Positions 28,201-41,097 of a DNA stretch of 64,000 nt are shown here, piece by piece. Origin of the DNA: Gordionus sp. m RMFG-2023 (taxonomy: Eukaryota > Nematomorpha > Gordioida > Chordodea > Parachordodidae); NCBI RefSeq assembly GCF_954871325.1, contig NC_088779.1, positions 8,000,846 through 8,064,845 of the forward strand. Direction: 5' to 3'. A model generated the notes under the pieces. That model ran no database searches, was not told the DNA's origin, and saw only the letters and a list, made by a program, of their open reading frames with translations. Every line of letters starts with the position of its first letter. Within the stretch, counting starts at the first letter, position 1. The position numbers and the translations under genes are program-made.

Positions 28201-31200
28201 GAGTCACTCATATATTTATATTTATACAAATGTTTTAAAAATTGATAATTAAATAATTCGTCTATTATTGTAATAACATTAATAATCCTTGAACTTAATT
28301 TTTAGTAAACAAAACAATCAGCGAAACTCAACCACCAGGTTAATTTTTATTTAAAAATATTAATATGATATTTTAGAGTGATAAATTTTCATTATTTATA
28401 TTCATATTCAATTAAATACATTTTAAATTCATTCTCACTACTATTAGATGACAATTTTCATATTTAAAAATTCATAATATAGTGTAATCAATATAATTAA
28501 ATTTAAATTAAATTTTAGTAAACAATAATACCAACCAAACGCAACTACCAGGTTAATAATATACATTTTATAAATTCATTTAGAAATAATAAATTATACT
28601 GAAAATCATAAATTTAATACATTTTTATCTATAATTTAACTATTGTTTAATCAAAAACGTTACATTTAAATAATTTCCAAAATACTGCAGTTAATATATT
28701 AAATCTGTAAACTAAAATTTTAATAAACACTAATCAGAGAAACTCTATAAACAAATTTATTTACAAAATCATATACATAACATTATTTTTCGACATTCTA
28801 ATTATTATCAGATTTCAAATTATAATTCTTCGAATAATCCCTAATATAATGAAAACACTATATAAATCGTAAAGTAAAATTAGTATTTACTTTATGATCA
28901 GCCATATATAAACGCCAGTTTTAATTATAATTAATAGTCATTTTTTTTAATATATTGTAGAGATAAATTATATTTATTCAGAGTCACCTCATATAATATT
29001 ATATTTAGTACAAATGTTTGTAAAAAATGTTGATAATTAAATAATTTCGTCTATTATTGTAATAACATTAATAATCCTTGAACTTAATTTTTAGTAAACA
29101 AAACCATCAGCGAAACTCAACCACCAGGTTTATTTTTATTTAAAAATATTTATATAATATTTTAGAGTGATAAATTTAAATCATTCATATTCATATTCAT
29201 TTAATTACATTTTAAATTCATTCTCACTACTATTAGATGACAATTTTCATATTTAAAAATTCATAATATAGTGTAATCAATTTATTTAAATATTAAATTA
29301 AATTAGTAAACAATAATAACCAGCCAAACGCAACTACCAGGTTAATAATATTTAAAACATTTTATAAATTCATTTAGAAATAATAAATTATACTGAAAAT
29401 CATAAATTTAATACTTTTATATCTATAATTCTTACTATTGTTTAATCAAAAACGTTTACATATAAATAATTTATAAAATACTGCAGTTAATATATTAAAT
29501 CTTAAACAAAATTTTAATAAACACTAATCAGCGAAACTTTATAAACAAATTTATTTACAAAATCATACATAACATTATTTTTCGACATTCTAATTATTAA
29601 CAGATTTAAAATTTTATTTTTTAAATAATCCCTTATATAATATAATCACTATATAAATCGTAAACTAAAATTAGTATACATTATGATCAGCGATATATAA
29701 AAGCAAGTTTAAATTATATTTAAAAACATTTTTAAAATATATTGTAGAGATAAATTATATTTATTAGAGTCACTCATATATTTTTATTTATACAAATGTT
29801 TGAAAAAAATGTTTACATTTAAATAATTTCTAAAAAACTGCAGTTAATATATTAAATCTTAAACTAAAATTTTAATAAACACTAATCAGCGAAACTCTAT
29901 AAACAAATTTGTTTATAATATCATATATATAACATTATTTTTCGACATTCTAATTATCATAAGATTTCAAATTATAATTTTCGAATAATCTTTAATATAA
30001 AGAAATTACTATATAAATCGTAAACTAAAGTTTTTAAATACTGATACGATCAGAGATACATAATCGCCAGCTTTATTTATATTTAATAATCATTTAAAAT
30101 AATATATTATACAGATAAATTATATTTATTCAGAGTCACCCCTATAATATTATATTAGTACATATGTATTTGAAAAAATTGTTTATATTTAAATAATTTC
30201 GTCTATTATTGTAATAACATTAATAATCCTTGAACTTAATTTTTAGTAAACAAAACAATCAGCGAAACTCAACCACCAGGTTTATTTTTATTTAAAAATA
30301 TTTATATGATATTTTAGAGTTATAAATTTAAATCATTCATATTCATATTCATTTAATTACATTTTAAATTCATTTTCACTATTATTAGATCATAATTTTC
30401 ATATTTAAAAATTCATAAAATAGTGTAATCAATTTATTAAATTTAAATTAAATTTTAGTAAACAATATATACCAACCAAACGCAACTACCAGGTTAATAA
30501 TATTTAAAACATTTTATAAATTCATTTAGAAATAATAAATTATTCTGAAAATCATAAATTTAATACTTTTATATCTATATTCTTATTATTATTAAATCAA
30601 AAACGTTTACATATAAATAATTTATAAAATACTGCAGTTAATATATTAAATCTTAAACAAAATTTTAATAAACACTAATCAGCGAAACTTTATAAACAAA
30701 TTTATTTACAAAATCATACATAACATTATTTTTCGACATTCTAATTATTAACAGATTTAAAATTTTATTTTTTAAATAATCCCTTATATACACTATATAA
30801 ATCGTAAACTAAAATTAGTATACATTATGATCAGCGATATATAAAAGCCAGTTTAAATTATATTTAAAAACATTTTTAAAATATATTGTAGAGATAAATT
30901 ATATTTATTAGAGTCACTCATATATTTTTATTTATACAAATGTTTGAAAAAAATGTTTACATTGAAATAATTTCTAAAAAACTGCAGTTAATATATTAAA
31001 TCTTAAACTAAAATTTTAATAAACACTAATCAGCGAAACTCTATAAACAAATTTGTTTATAATATCATATATATAACATTATTTTTCGACATTCTAATTA
31101 TCATAAGATTTCAAATTATAATTTTCGAATAATCTTTAATATAAAGAAATTACTATATAAATCGTAAACTAAAATTTTTAAATACTTATACGATCAGAGA

Positions 31201-34200
31201 TACATAATCGCCAGCTTTATTTATATTTAATAATCATTTAAAATAATATATTATACAGATAAATTATATTTATTCAGAGTCACCCCTATAATATTATATT
31301 AGTACTATTATTTGAAAAAAATGTTTATATTTAAATAATTTCGTCTATTATTGTAATAACATTATTAATCCTTGAACTTAATTTTTAGTAAACAAAACAA
31401 TCAGCGGAACTCAACCACCAGGTTTATTTTTATTTAAAAATATTTATATGATATTTTAGAGTTATAAATTTAAATCATTCATATTCATATTCATTTAATT
31501 ACATTTTAAATTCATTTTCACTATTATTAGATCATCATAATTTTCATATTTAAAAATTCATAAAATAGTGTAATCAATTTATTAAATTTAAATTAAATTT
31601 TAGTAAACAATAATAACCAGCCAAACGCAACTACCAGGTTGATAATATTTAAAACATTTTATAAATTCATTTAGAAATAATAAATTATTCTGAAAATCAT
31701 AAATTTAATACTTTTATATCTATAATTCTTACTATTGTTTAATCAAAAACGTTTACATTTAAATAATTTCTAAAATACTGCAGTTAATATATTAAATCTT
31801 AAACTAAAATTTTAATAAACACTAATCAGCGAAACTTTATAAACAAATTTATTTACAAAATCATATACATAACATTATTTTTCGACATTCTAATTATTAA
31901 CAGATTTAAAATTTTATTTTTTAAATAATCCCTAATATAATGTAATCACTATATAAATCGTAAACTAAAATTAGTATTCATTATGATCAGCGATATATAA
32001 AAGCCAGTTTAAATTATATTTAAAAACATTTTTTTAAAATATATTGTAGAGATAAATTATATTTATTAGAGTCACTCATATATTTTTATTTATACAAATG
32101 TTTGAAAAAAATGTTTACATTGAAATAATTTCTAAATAATTGCAGTTAACATATTAAATTTTAAACTAAAATTTTAATAAACACTAATCAGCGAAACTCT
32201 ATAAACAAATTTGTTTAGTAATATCATATATACTATATAAATCGTAAACTAAAATTTTTAAATACTTAACGATCAGAGATATATAATCGCCAGCTTTATT
32301 CATATTCAAAATCATTTAATATAAACATTATACAGATAAATTATATTCATTCAGAGTCACTCCTATAATAGTTATCAGTACTATTATTTGAAAAAAATGT
32401 TGATATTTAAATAATTTCTCTATTATTGTAATAACATTATTAATCCTTGAACTAAATTTTTAGTAAACAATAACAACCAGCGAAACGCAACCACCAGGTT
32501 TAATTTTATTTACATATATTAATATGATATCATTTAGAAATTATAAATTTTCATTGATTTATCATTCATTTAATTACTTTTATATCTATAATTTAATTAT
32601 TGCTTAGATCGATAACGTTCACATTTAAATAATTTCATAAAATAGTGTAATCAATATATTAAATATTAAATTTTAGTAAACAATAATACCAGCCAAACGC
32701 AACTATCGTTGATAATTTTTAACACTGAAAATCACAGCGAAACTCTATAAACAAATATTATTTACAAAATCATATACATAACATTATTTTTCGACATTCT
32801 AATTATTATCAGATTTCAAATTATAATTCTTCGAATAATCCCTAATATAATGAAATCACTATATAAATCGTAAAGTAAAATTTTTAGTATACTTATATGA
32901 TCAGCGATATATAAACGCCAGTTTTAATTATATTTAATAGTCATTTTTTATAATATATTGTAGAGATAAATTATATTTATTCAGAGTCACCCCTATAATA
33001 TTATATTAGTACTATTGTTTGAAAAAAATGTTGATATTTAAATAATTTCGTCTATTATTGTAATAACATTAATAATCCTTGAACTTAATTTTTAGTAAAC
33101 AAAACAATCAGCGAAACTCAACCACCAGGTTTATTTTTATATAAAAATATTTATATAATATTTTAGAATTATAAATTTAAATCATTCATATTCATATTCA
33201 TTTAATTACATTTTAAATTCATTTTAACTATTATTAGATGATAATTTTCATATTTAAAAATTCATAAAATAGTGTAATCAATATAATTAAATTTAAATTA
33301 AATTTTAGTAAACAATATAACCAACCAAACGCAACTACCAGGCTAATAATATACATTTTATAAATTCGTTTAGAAATAATAAATTATATGAAAATCATAA
33401 ATTTAATACTTTTATATCTATAATTTTACTATTGTTTTATCAAAAACGTTTACATTTAAATAATTTCTAAAATACTGCAGTTAATATATTGAATCTTAAA
33501 CTAAAATTTTTATAAACACTAATCAGCGAAACTCTATAAACAAATTTCTTTACAATATCATATATATAACATTATTTTTCGACATTCTAATTATCATCAG
33601 ATTTCAAATTATAATTCTTCGAATAATCCCTAATATAATGAAATCACTATATAAATCGTAAAGTAAAATTTGTAAATACTTAATGATCAGCGATATATAA
33701 TCGCCAGCTTTATTTATATTTAATAATCATTTATTAATAATATATTGTAGAGATAAATTATATTTATTCAGAGTCACCTCATATAATATTATATTTAGTA
33801 CTATTGTTTGAAAAAAATGTGTATATTTAAATAATTTCGTCTATTATTGTAATAACATTAATAATCCTTGAACTTAATTTTTAGTAAACAAAACAATCAG
33901 CGGAACTCAACTACCAGGTTTATTTTTATTTAAAAATATTTATATGATATTTTAGAGTTATAAATTTTCATTATTTATATTCATATTCAATTAAATACAT
34001 TTTAAATTCATTTTAACTATTATTAGATCATAATTTTCATATTTAAAAATTCATAAAATAGTGTAATCAATATTATTAAATTTAAATTAATTTTTAGTAA
34101 ACAATAATACCAACCAAACGCAACTACCAGGTTGATAATATTTAAAACATTTTATAAATTCATTTAGAAATAATAAATTATTCTGAAAATCATAAATTTA

Positions 34201-37200
34201 ATACATTTTATATCTATAATTCTTATTATTATTAAATCAAAAACGTTTACATATAAATAATTTATAAAATACTGCAGTTAATATATTAAATCTTAAACTA
34301 AAATTTTAATAAACACTAATCAGCGAAACTTTATAAACAAATTTATTTACAAAATCATATACATAACATTATTTTTCGACATTCTAATTATTATCAGATT
34401 TCAAATTATAATTTTCGAATAATCCCTAATATAATGATAATCACTATATAAATCGTAAAGTAAAATTAGTATTTATTATGATCAGCGATATATAAAAGCC
34501 AGTTTTAATTATATTTAATAGTATTTTTTTAAATATATTGTAGAGATAAATTATATTTATTAGAGTCACTCATATATTTTTATTTATACAAATGTTTGAA
34601 AAAAATGTTTACATTGAAATAATTTCGTAAAAAACTGCAGTTAATATATTAAATCTTAAACTAAAATTTTAATAAACACTAATCAGCGAAACTCTATAAA
34701 CAAATTTGTTTAGTAATATCATATATATAACATTATTTTTCGACATTCTAATTATCATAAGATTTAAATAATTCTTGAATAATCTTTAATATAAAGAAAT
34801 TCCTATATAAATCGTAAACTAAAATTTTTAAATACTTAACGATCAGAGATACATAATCGCCAGCTTTATTTATATTTAAAATCATTTAAATTAAATATTA
34901 TACAGATAAATTATATTTATTCAGAGTCACCCCTATAATATTTATTAGTACTATTATTTGAAAAAAATGTTGATATTTAAATAATTTCTCTATTATTGTA
35001 ATATACATTATTAATCCTTGAACTAAATTTTTAGTAAACAATAACAATCAGCGAAACTCAACCACCAGGTTTATTTTTATTTAAAAATATTAATATGATT
35101 CATTTTAGAAGTTATAAATTTTCATTATTTATATTCATTTAATTACATTTATTCATTTTAATTATTATTAGATGATAATTTTCATATTTAAAAATTCATA
35201 AAATAGTGTAATCAATATATTAAATATTAAATTTTAGTAAACAATAATACCAGCCAATACGCTAACTATCGTTGAACTAAAATTTTTAATATTGAACAAT
35301 CATCAGCGAAACTCTATAAACAAATATTATTTATAATATCATATATATAACATTATTTTTCGACATTCTAATTATCATAAGATTTATAATTCTAATTCTT
35401 GAATAATTCTTTAATATAATAGAAATTACTATATAAATCGTAAACTAAAATTTGTAAATACATTAACGATCAGCGATACATAATCGCCAGCTTTAATTTA
35501 TATTTAAAATCATTTTTAAAATAAATATTATACAGATAAATTATATTTATTCAGAGTCACCCCTATAATATTATATTTAGTACTAATTATTTGAAAAAAA
35601 TGTTGATATTTAAATAATTTCTCTATTATTGTAATAACATTATTAATCCTTGAACTAAATTTTTAGTAAACAAAACAATCAGCGAAACTCAACCACCAGG
35701 TTTATTTTTATTTAAAAATATTTATATGATATTTTAGAGTTATAAATTTTCATAATTTATATTCATTTAATTACATTTATTCATTTTAACTATTATTAGA
35801 TCATAATTTTCATATTTAAAAATTCATAAAATAGTGTAATCAATTTATTAAATATTAAATTAAATTTTAGTGAAACAATAATACCAGCCAAACGCAACTA
35901 TCAGGTTGATAATATTTAAAACATTTTATAAATTCATTTAGAAATAATAAATTATTCTGAAAATCATAAATTTAATACTTTTATATCTATATTCTTATTA
36001 TTATTAAATCAAAAACGTTTACATATAAATAATTTATAAAATACTGCAGTTAATATATTGAATCTTAAACAAAATTTTAATAAACACTAATCAGCGAAAC
36101 TTTATAAACAAATTTATTTACAAAATCATACATAACATTATTTATCGACATTCTAATTATTAACAGATTTAAAATTTTAATTTTTAAATAATCCCTTATA
36201 TAATATAATCACTATATAAATCGTAAACTAAAATTAGTATACATTATGATCAGCGATATATAAAAGCAAGTTTAAATTATATTTAAAAACATTTTTAAAA
36301 TATATTGTAGAGATAAATTATATTTATTAGAGTCACTCATATATTTTTATTTATACAAATGTTTGAAAAAAATGTTTACATTTAAATAATTTCTAAAAAA
36401 CTGCAGTTAATATATTAAATCTTAAACTAAAATTTTAATAAACACTAATCAGCGAAACTCTATAAACAAATTTGTTTATAATATCATATATATAACATTA
36501 TTTTTCGACATTCTAATTATCATATGATTTAAATAATTCTTGAATAATCTTTAATATAAAGAAATTACTATATAAATCGTAAACTAAAATTAGTATACAT
36601 TATGATCAGCGATAAATAAAAGCAAGTTTAAATTATATTTATAAACATTTTTAAAATATATTGTAGAGATAAATTATATTTATTAGATTCACTCATATAT
36701 TTTTATTTATACAAATGTTTGAAAAAAATGTTTACATTTAAATAATTTCTAAAAAACTGCAGTTAATATATTAAATCTAAAACTAAAATTTTAATAAACA
36801 CTAATCAGCGAAACTCTATAAACAAATTTGTTTATAATATCATATATATAACATTATTTTTCGACATTCTAATTATCATATGATTTAAATAATTCTTGAA
36901 TAATCTTTAATATAAAGAAATTACTATATAAATCGTAAACTAAAATTTTTAAATACTTATCAGAGATACATAATCGCAAGCTTTATTTATATTTAAAATC
37001 ATTTAAAATAAATATTATACAGATAAATTATATTTATTCAGAGTCACCCCTATAATATTTATTAGTACTATTATTTGAAAAAAATGTTAATATTTAAATA
37101 ATTTCTCTATTATTGTAATAACATTATTAATCCTTGAACTAAATTTTTAGTAAACAAAACAATCAGCGAAACTCAACCACCAAGTTTATTTTATTTAAAT

Positions 37201-37500
37201 ATTTATATAATATTTTAGAGTTATAAATTTTCATTATTTATATTCATTTAATTACATTTATTCATTTTAACTATTATTAGATCAGAATTTTCATATTTAA
37301 AAATTCATAAAATAGTGTAATCAATTTATTAAATATTAAATTTTAGTAAACAATAATACCAGCCAAACGCAACTATCAGGTTGATAATATTTAAAACATT
37401 TTATAAATTCATTTAGAAATAATAAATTATTCTGAAAATAATAAATTTAATACTTTTATATGTATATTCTTTATTATTAAATCAAAAACGTTTAAATTTA
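25200..37500. repeat. Core subfamily 2: ABCD units mixed with ~358-bp AB dimers
   Basis: Here B is often followed directly by another A (the junction reads AAAAAAATGTTTACATTTAA), giving extra AB dimers of 340-364 bp. Their starts lie near 24871, 26751, 29480, 30640, 31776, 34276, 36048 and 36403. They are interspersed with full units of about 780-803 bp. Diagnostic variants include GAGTCACCCCTATAATATT, CAGAGATACATAATCGCCAG and TTTCGTCTATTATT. These forms resemble the older flanking monomers more than subfamily 1 does. Longer gaps near 32140-33476 and 34636-36042 contain degraded or rearranged units. Confidence 0.85.
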
Positions 37501-40500
37501 AATAATTTCTAAAATACTGCAGTTAATATATTAAATCTTAAACAAAATTTTAATAAACACTAATCAGGGAAACTTTATAAACAAATTTATTTACAAAATC
37601 ATACATAACATTATTTTTCGACATTCTAATTATTATCAGATTTAAAATTTTAATTTTATGAATAATCCCTTATATAATATAATCACTATATAAATCATTA
37701 ACTAAAATTAGTATACATTATGATCAGCGATATATAAAAGCAAGTTTAAATTATATTTAAAAACATTTTTAAAATATATTGTAGAGATAAATTATATTTA
37801 TTAGAGTCACTCATATATTTATATTTATACAAATGTTTGAAAAAAATGTTGATATTTAAATAATTCCTCTATTATTTTAATAAATTAATAATCCTTGAAC
37901 TTAATTTTTAGTAAACAAAACAATCAGCGAAACTCAACCACCAGGCTTATTTATATTTAAAAATATTTATATAATATATTAATTCTTTTTAACTATTATT
38001 AGATCATAATTTTCATATTTAAAAATTCATAAAATAGTGTAATCAATACAATAAATATTAAATTAAATTTTAGTAAACAATAATACCAGTCAAACGCAAC
38101 TATCAGGTTAATAAAATTTAAAACATTTTATAAATTCATTTAGAAATAATAAATGAATACTGAAAATCATAAATTTAATACTTTTATATCTATATTCTTA
38201 CTATTGTTAAATCAAAAATGTTTACATTTAAATAATTTCTAAAATACTGCAGTTAATATATTAAATCTTACACTAAAATTTTAATAAACACTAATCAGCG
38301 AAACTCTATAAACAAATTTATTTATAATATCATATATATAACATTATTTTTCGTCATTTTAATTGTTATAAGATTAAAATAATTTTTAAATAATCCCTAA
38401 TATATTGTAATCACGCTATAAATCGTAAACTAAAATTAGTATACATAATGATCAGCCATATAAAAGCCAGTTTAAATTATATTTAAAAACATTTTTAAAA
38501 TATATTCTGGAGATAAATTATATTTATTTGAATCACTCATATAATTATATTTATACAAATGTTTTAAAAAAATGTTGATATTTAAATAATCGCTCTATTA
38601 TTGTAATAAAATCCTTGAACTTAATTTTTAGTAAACAAAACAATCAGTGAAACTCAACCACCAGGTTAATATATTTATAAAAATATTTATATAATATTTT
38701 AGAGTGATATAATTAAATTATTCATATTCATTTAATTACATTTTAAATTCATTCTCACTAATATTAGATCACAATTTTTATATTTAAAAATTCATAAAAT
38801 AGTTTTTATAATAAATATTAAATAAAATTTTAGTAAACAATGATAGCAACCAAACTCAAACACCAGCTTAATAAATATTTAAAATTTTTATCTATTTATT
38901 TAGAGATATAAATTGTATTTATTCAAAATCATCAATTTAATACTTTTATATCTATATTCTTACTATTGTTAAATCAAAAACTTTTATTTTTAAATATTTT
39001 CTAAAATACTGCAGTTAATATATTAAATATTAAACTAAAATTTTTATAAACACTACAATCAGCGAAACTCTATAAACAAATTTATATAATATCATATATA
39101 TAACATTATTTTTCGACATTTTAATTGTTATAAGATTAAAATAATTTTTAAATAATCCCTAATATAAATTAATCATATATAAATCGTAAACTTAAATTTT
39201 AGTATACATTACGATCAGCGATTCATAACCGTCAGCTTTATTTATTTTTTTATTAACTTAAAATAAATATTATATAGATAAATTATAATTATTCAGAGTC
39301 ACACATATAATATTTATTAGTACTATTATTTGAAAAAAATCTTGATATTTTAATAATTCCTATTATTTTATTAACATTATATAACCTTGAACTAAATTTT
39401 TAGAAAACAAAACAATATGCGAAACTCAACCACCAGGTTCATTTTTTTTTAAAAAATATTAAATTAAATTTTAGTAAACAATGATAGCAGCCAAACTCAA
39501 CCACCAGGTTAATAGATATTTAAAATTTTTATATATTTATTTAGAGATATAAATTATATTTATTTAAAATCATAAATTTAATAATATCTATATTCTTACT
39601 ATTGTTATATCAAAAACGTTTATTTTTAAATAATTTCTAAAATACTGCAGTTAATATATTAAATATTAAACTAAAATTTTAATAAACACTACAATCAGCG
39701 AAACTCTATAAACAAATTTATAAAATATCATATATATAACATTATTTTTCAACATTCTAATTATTATCAGATTTAAAATATTAATTTTTGAATAATCCCT
39801 AATATATTATAATCACGATATAATTCGTAAACTAAAATTAGTATACATTATGATAAGCGATTTATAAACGCCAGTTTTAATTATATTATAAAAAAATTTT
39901 TAAATATATTGTAGAGATAAATTATATTTATTAGAGTCACTCGTATATTTATATTTATACAAATGTTTGAAAAAAATGTTGATATTTATATAATTCCACT
40001 ATTATTGTAATAACATTAATAATCCTTGAACTTAATTTTTAGTAAACAAAACAATCAGCGAAACTCAACCACCAGGTTTATTTTTATATAAAAATATTTA
40101 TATAATATTTTAGAGTGATAAATTTTAATTATTCGTATTTATTTAATACATTTTAAACTACTATTAGATCAAAATTTTTATATATAAAAATTTATAAAAA
40201 AGTTTATATAATAAATATTAAATAAAATTTGTAAACAATGTTAGCAGCCAAACTCAACCACCAGTTTAATAAATATTTAAATTTTTATATATTTATTTCG
40301 AGATATAAATTATATTTATTCAAAATCATAAAAATACTTTTTTATCTATATTCTTACTATTGTTAAATCAAAAACGTTGATATTTAAATAATTAAAATAC
40401 TGCCTTTAATATATTAAATCTTAAATAAAAATTTTAATAAATACAATCGTCGAAACTCTATAAACAAATTTATTTAAAATCATATATATAACATTATTTT

Positions 40501-40550
40501 TCGACATTTCAATATTATAAGATTTATATATTAAATTTTGAACGACAAGT
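37500..40550. repeat. Right edge of the array: progressively diverged units
   Basis: The A landmark (TACTGCAGTTAATATATTAA) persists near 37518, 38246, 39008 and 39645, and a mutated copy occurs near 40395. Identity to the core falls and units shorten. The last recognisable monomer fades near 40550, before a short unique segment. Confidence 0.8.
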
Positions 40551-40670
40551 CTATTTTAACTAGTATATCGTTGGTGAGGTCCGTTCAGATACATCCGGTT
40601 ATGTAAACGGATACCTTTCAACCACTTTTTACGTTGACCCTTAATTGATTTGGGCAAAGGTGATTGGATT
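40551..40670. other. Short single-copy, less AT-rich segment at the array's right edge
   Basis: About 120 bp including GGTGAGGTCCGTTCAGATAC and CAACCACTTTTTACGTTGAC separates the satellite from the second CACAAAG block. It has no match elsewhere in the window and no recognised function. Confidence 0.5.
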
Positions 40671-41090
40671 AGCCACAAAGTTTTTTTATCCACAGAGTCT
40701 TTTTTAATCACAAAGCAACAAAGTTTTTTTTAATCACAAAGACACAAAGTTTTTTTAATCACTAAGTCACAAAGTTTTAGCGATTATTTTGTTATAAATA
40801 TATCCATAAAGGTTTTGCGTTTTAACCATGAGGTTCTAGCGTTCAATTTTCTACAGGTTCACAGCACTATTTTTTTGGTTTTCAAAGTTCTAATTAATAG
40901 GTTGTTATTTTACCTTCCTGAGCCCAATTTTAAATATTTATTATTATTACGTTCTATTTCCTGAGATGTAAACTAAATTTATTTTCAAATGATCAATTTA
41001 TTTTTGAATTAATAAAATTTACAAAAATATAATAGCGATTTTTAAAATTTTTTTAAAAAAATGAAAAATAAAATTTCACAAAAAGCAAAA
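40671..41090. repeat. CACAAAG minisatellite plus conserved tail, right copy
   Basis: A short run of CACAAAGTTTTTTTAATCA units (40671-40827) is followed by the tail (40828-41085), which parallels 10186-10460: TTCTAATTAATAGGTTG, GTTCTATTTCCTGAGATGTA and ATAAAATTTCAC occur in the same order. Orientation matches the left copy 30 kb away. The block ends within about 10 bp of the 3' end of a LINE. Confidence 0.88.
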
Positions 41091-41097
41091 AAAGAAA

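Larger units (their letters stand above)
10690..40550. repeat. Large satellite array (~30 kb) with higher-order repeat structure
   Basis: The basic monomers are about 160-205 bp, each with a less AT-rich box related to AATCAGCGAAACTCAACC followed by ACCAGGTTTATTT. In the core, four monomer classes alternate in fixed order. A contains TACTGCAGTTAATATATTAA and CTAATCAGCGAAACTCTATA. B contains TGATCAGCGATATATAAA. C contains CAGCAAAACTCAACCACCAG. D contains CCAACCAAACGCAACTACCA. Together they make a higher-order unit of about 760 bp. The A-monomer landmark recurs near 12015, 12724, 13486, 14248, 14966, 15728, 16447, 17208, 17971, 18741, 19511, 20246, 21028, 21786, 22547, 23343, 24075 and 24871. 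No gene lies within the array. Confidence 0.95.

Noticed and set aside
10690-40550. Regularly spaced repeats that could suggest a CRISPR array
   Set aside because: The period is 160-205 bp with related sequence throughout, there are no short unique spacers, and the context is eukaryotic. It is satellite DNA.
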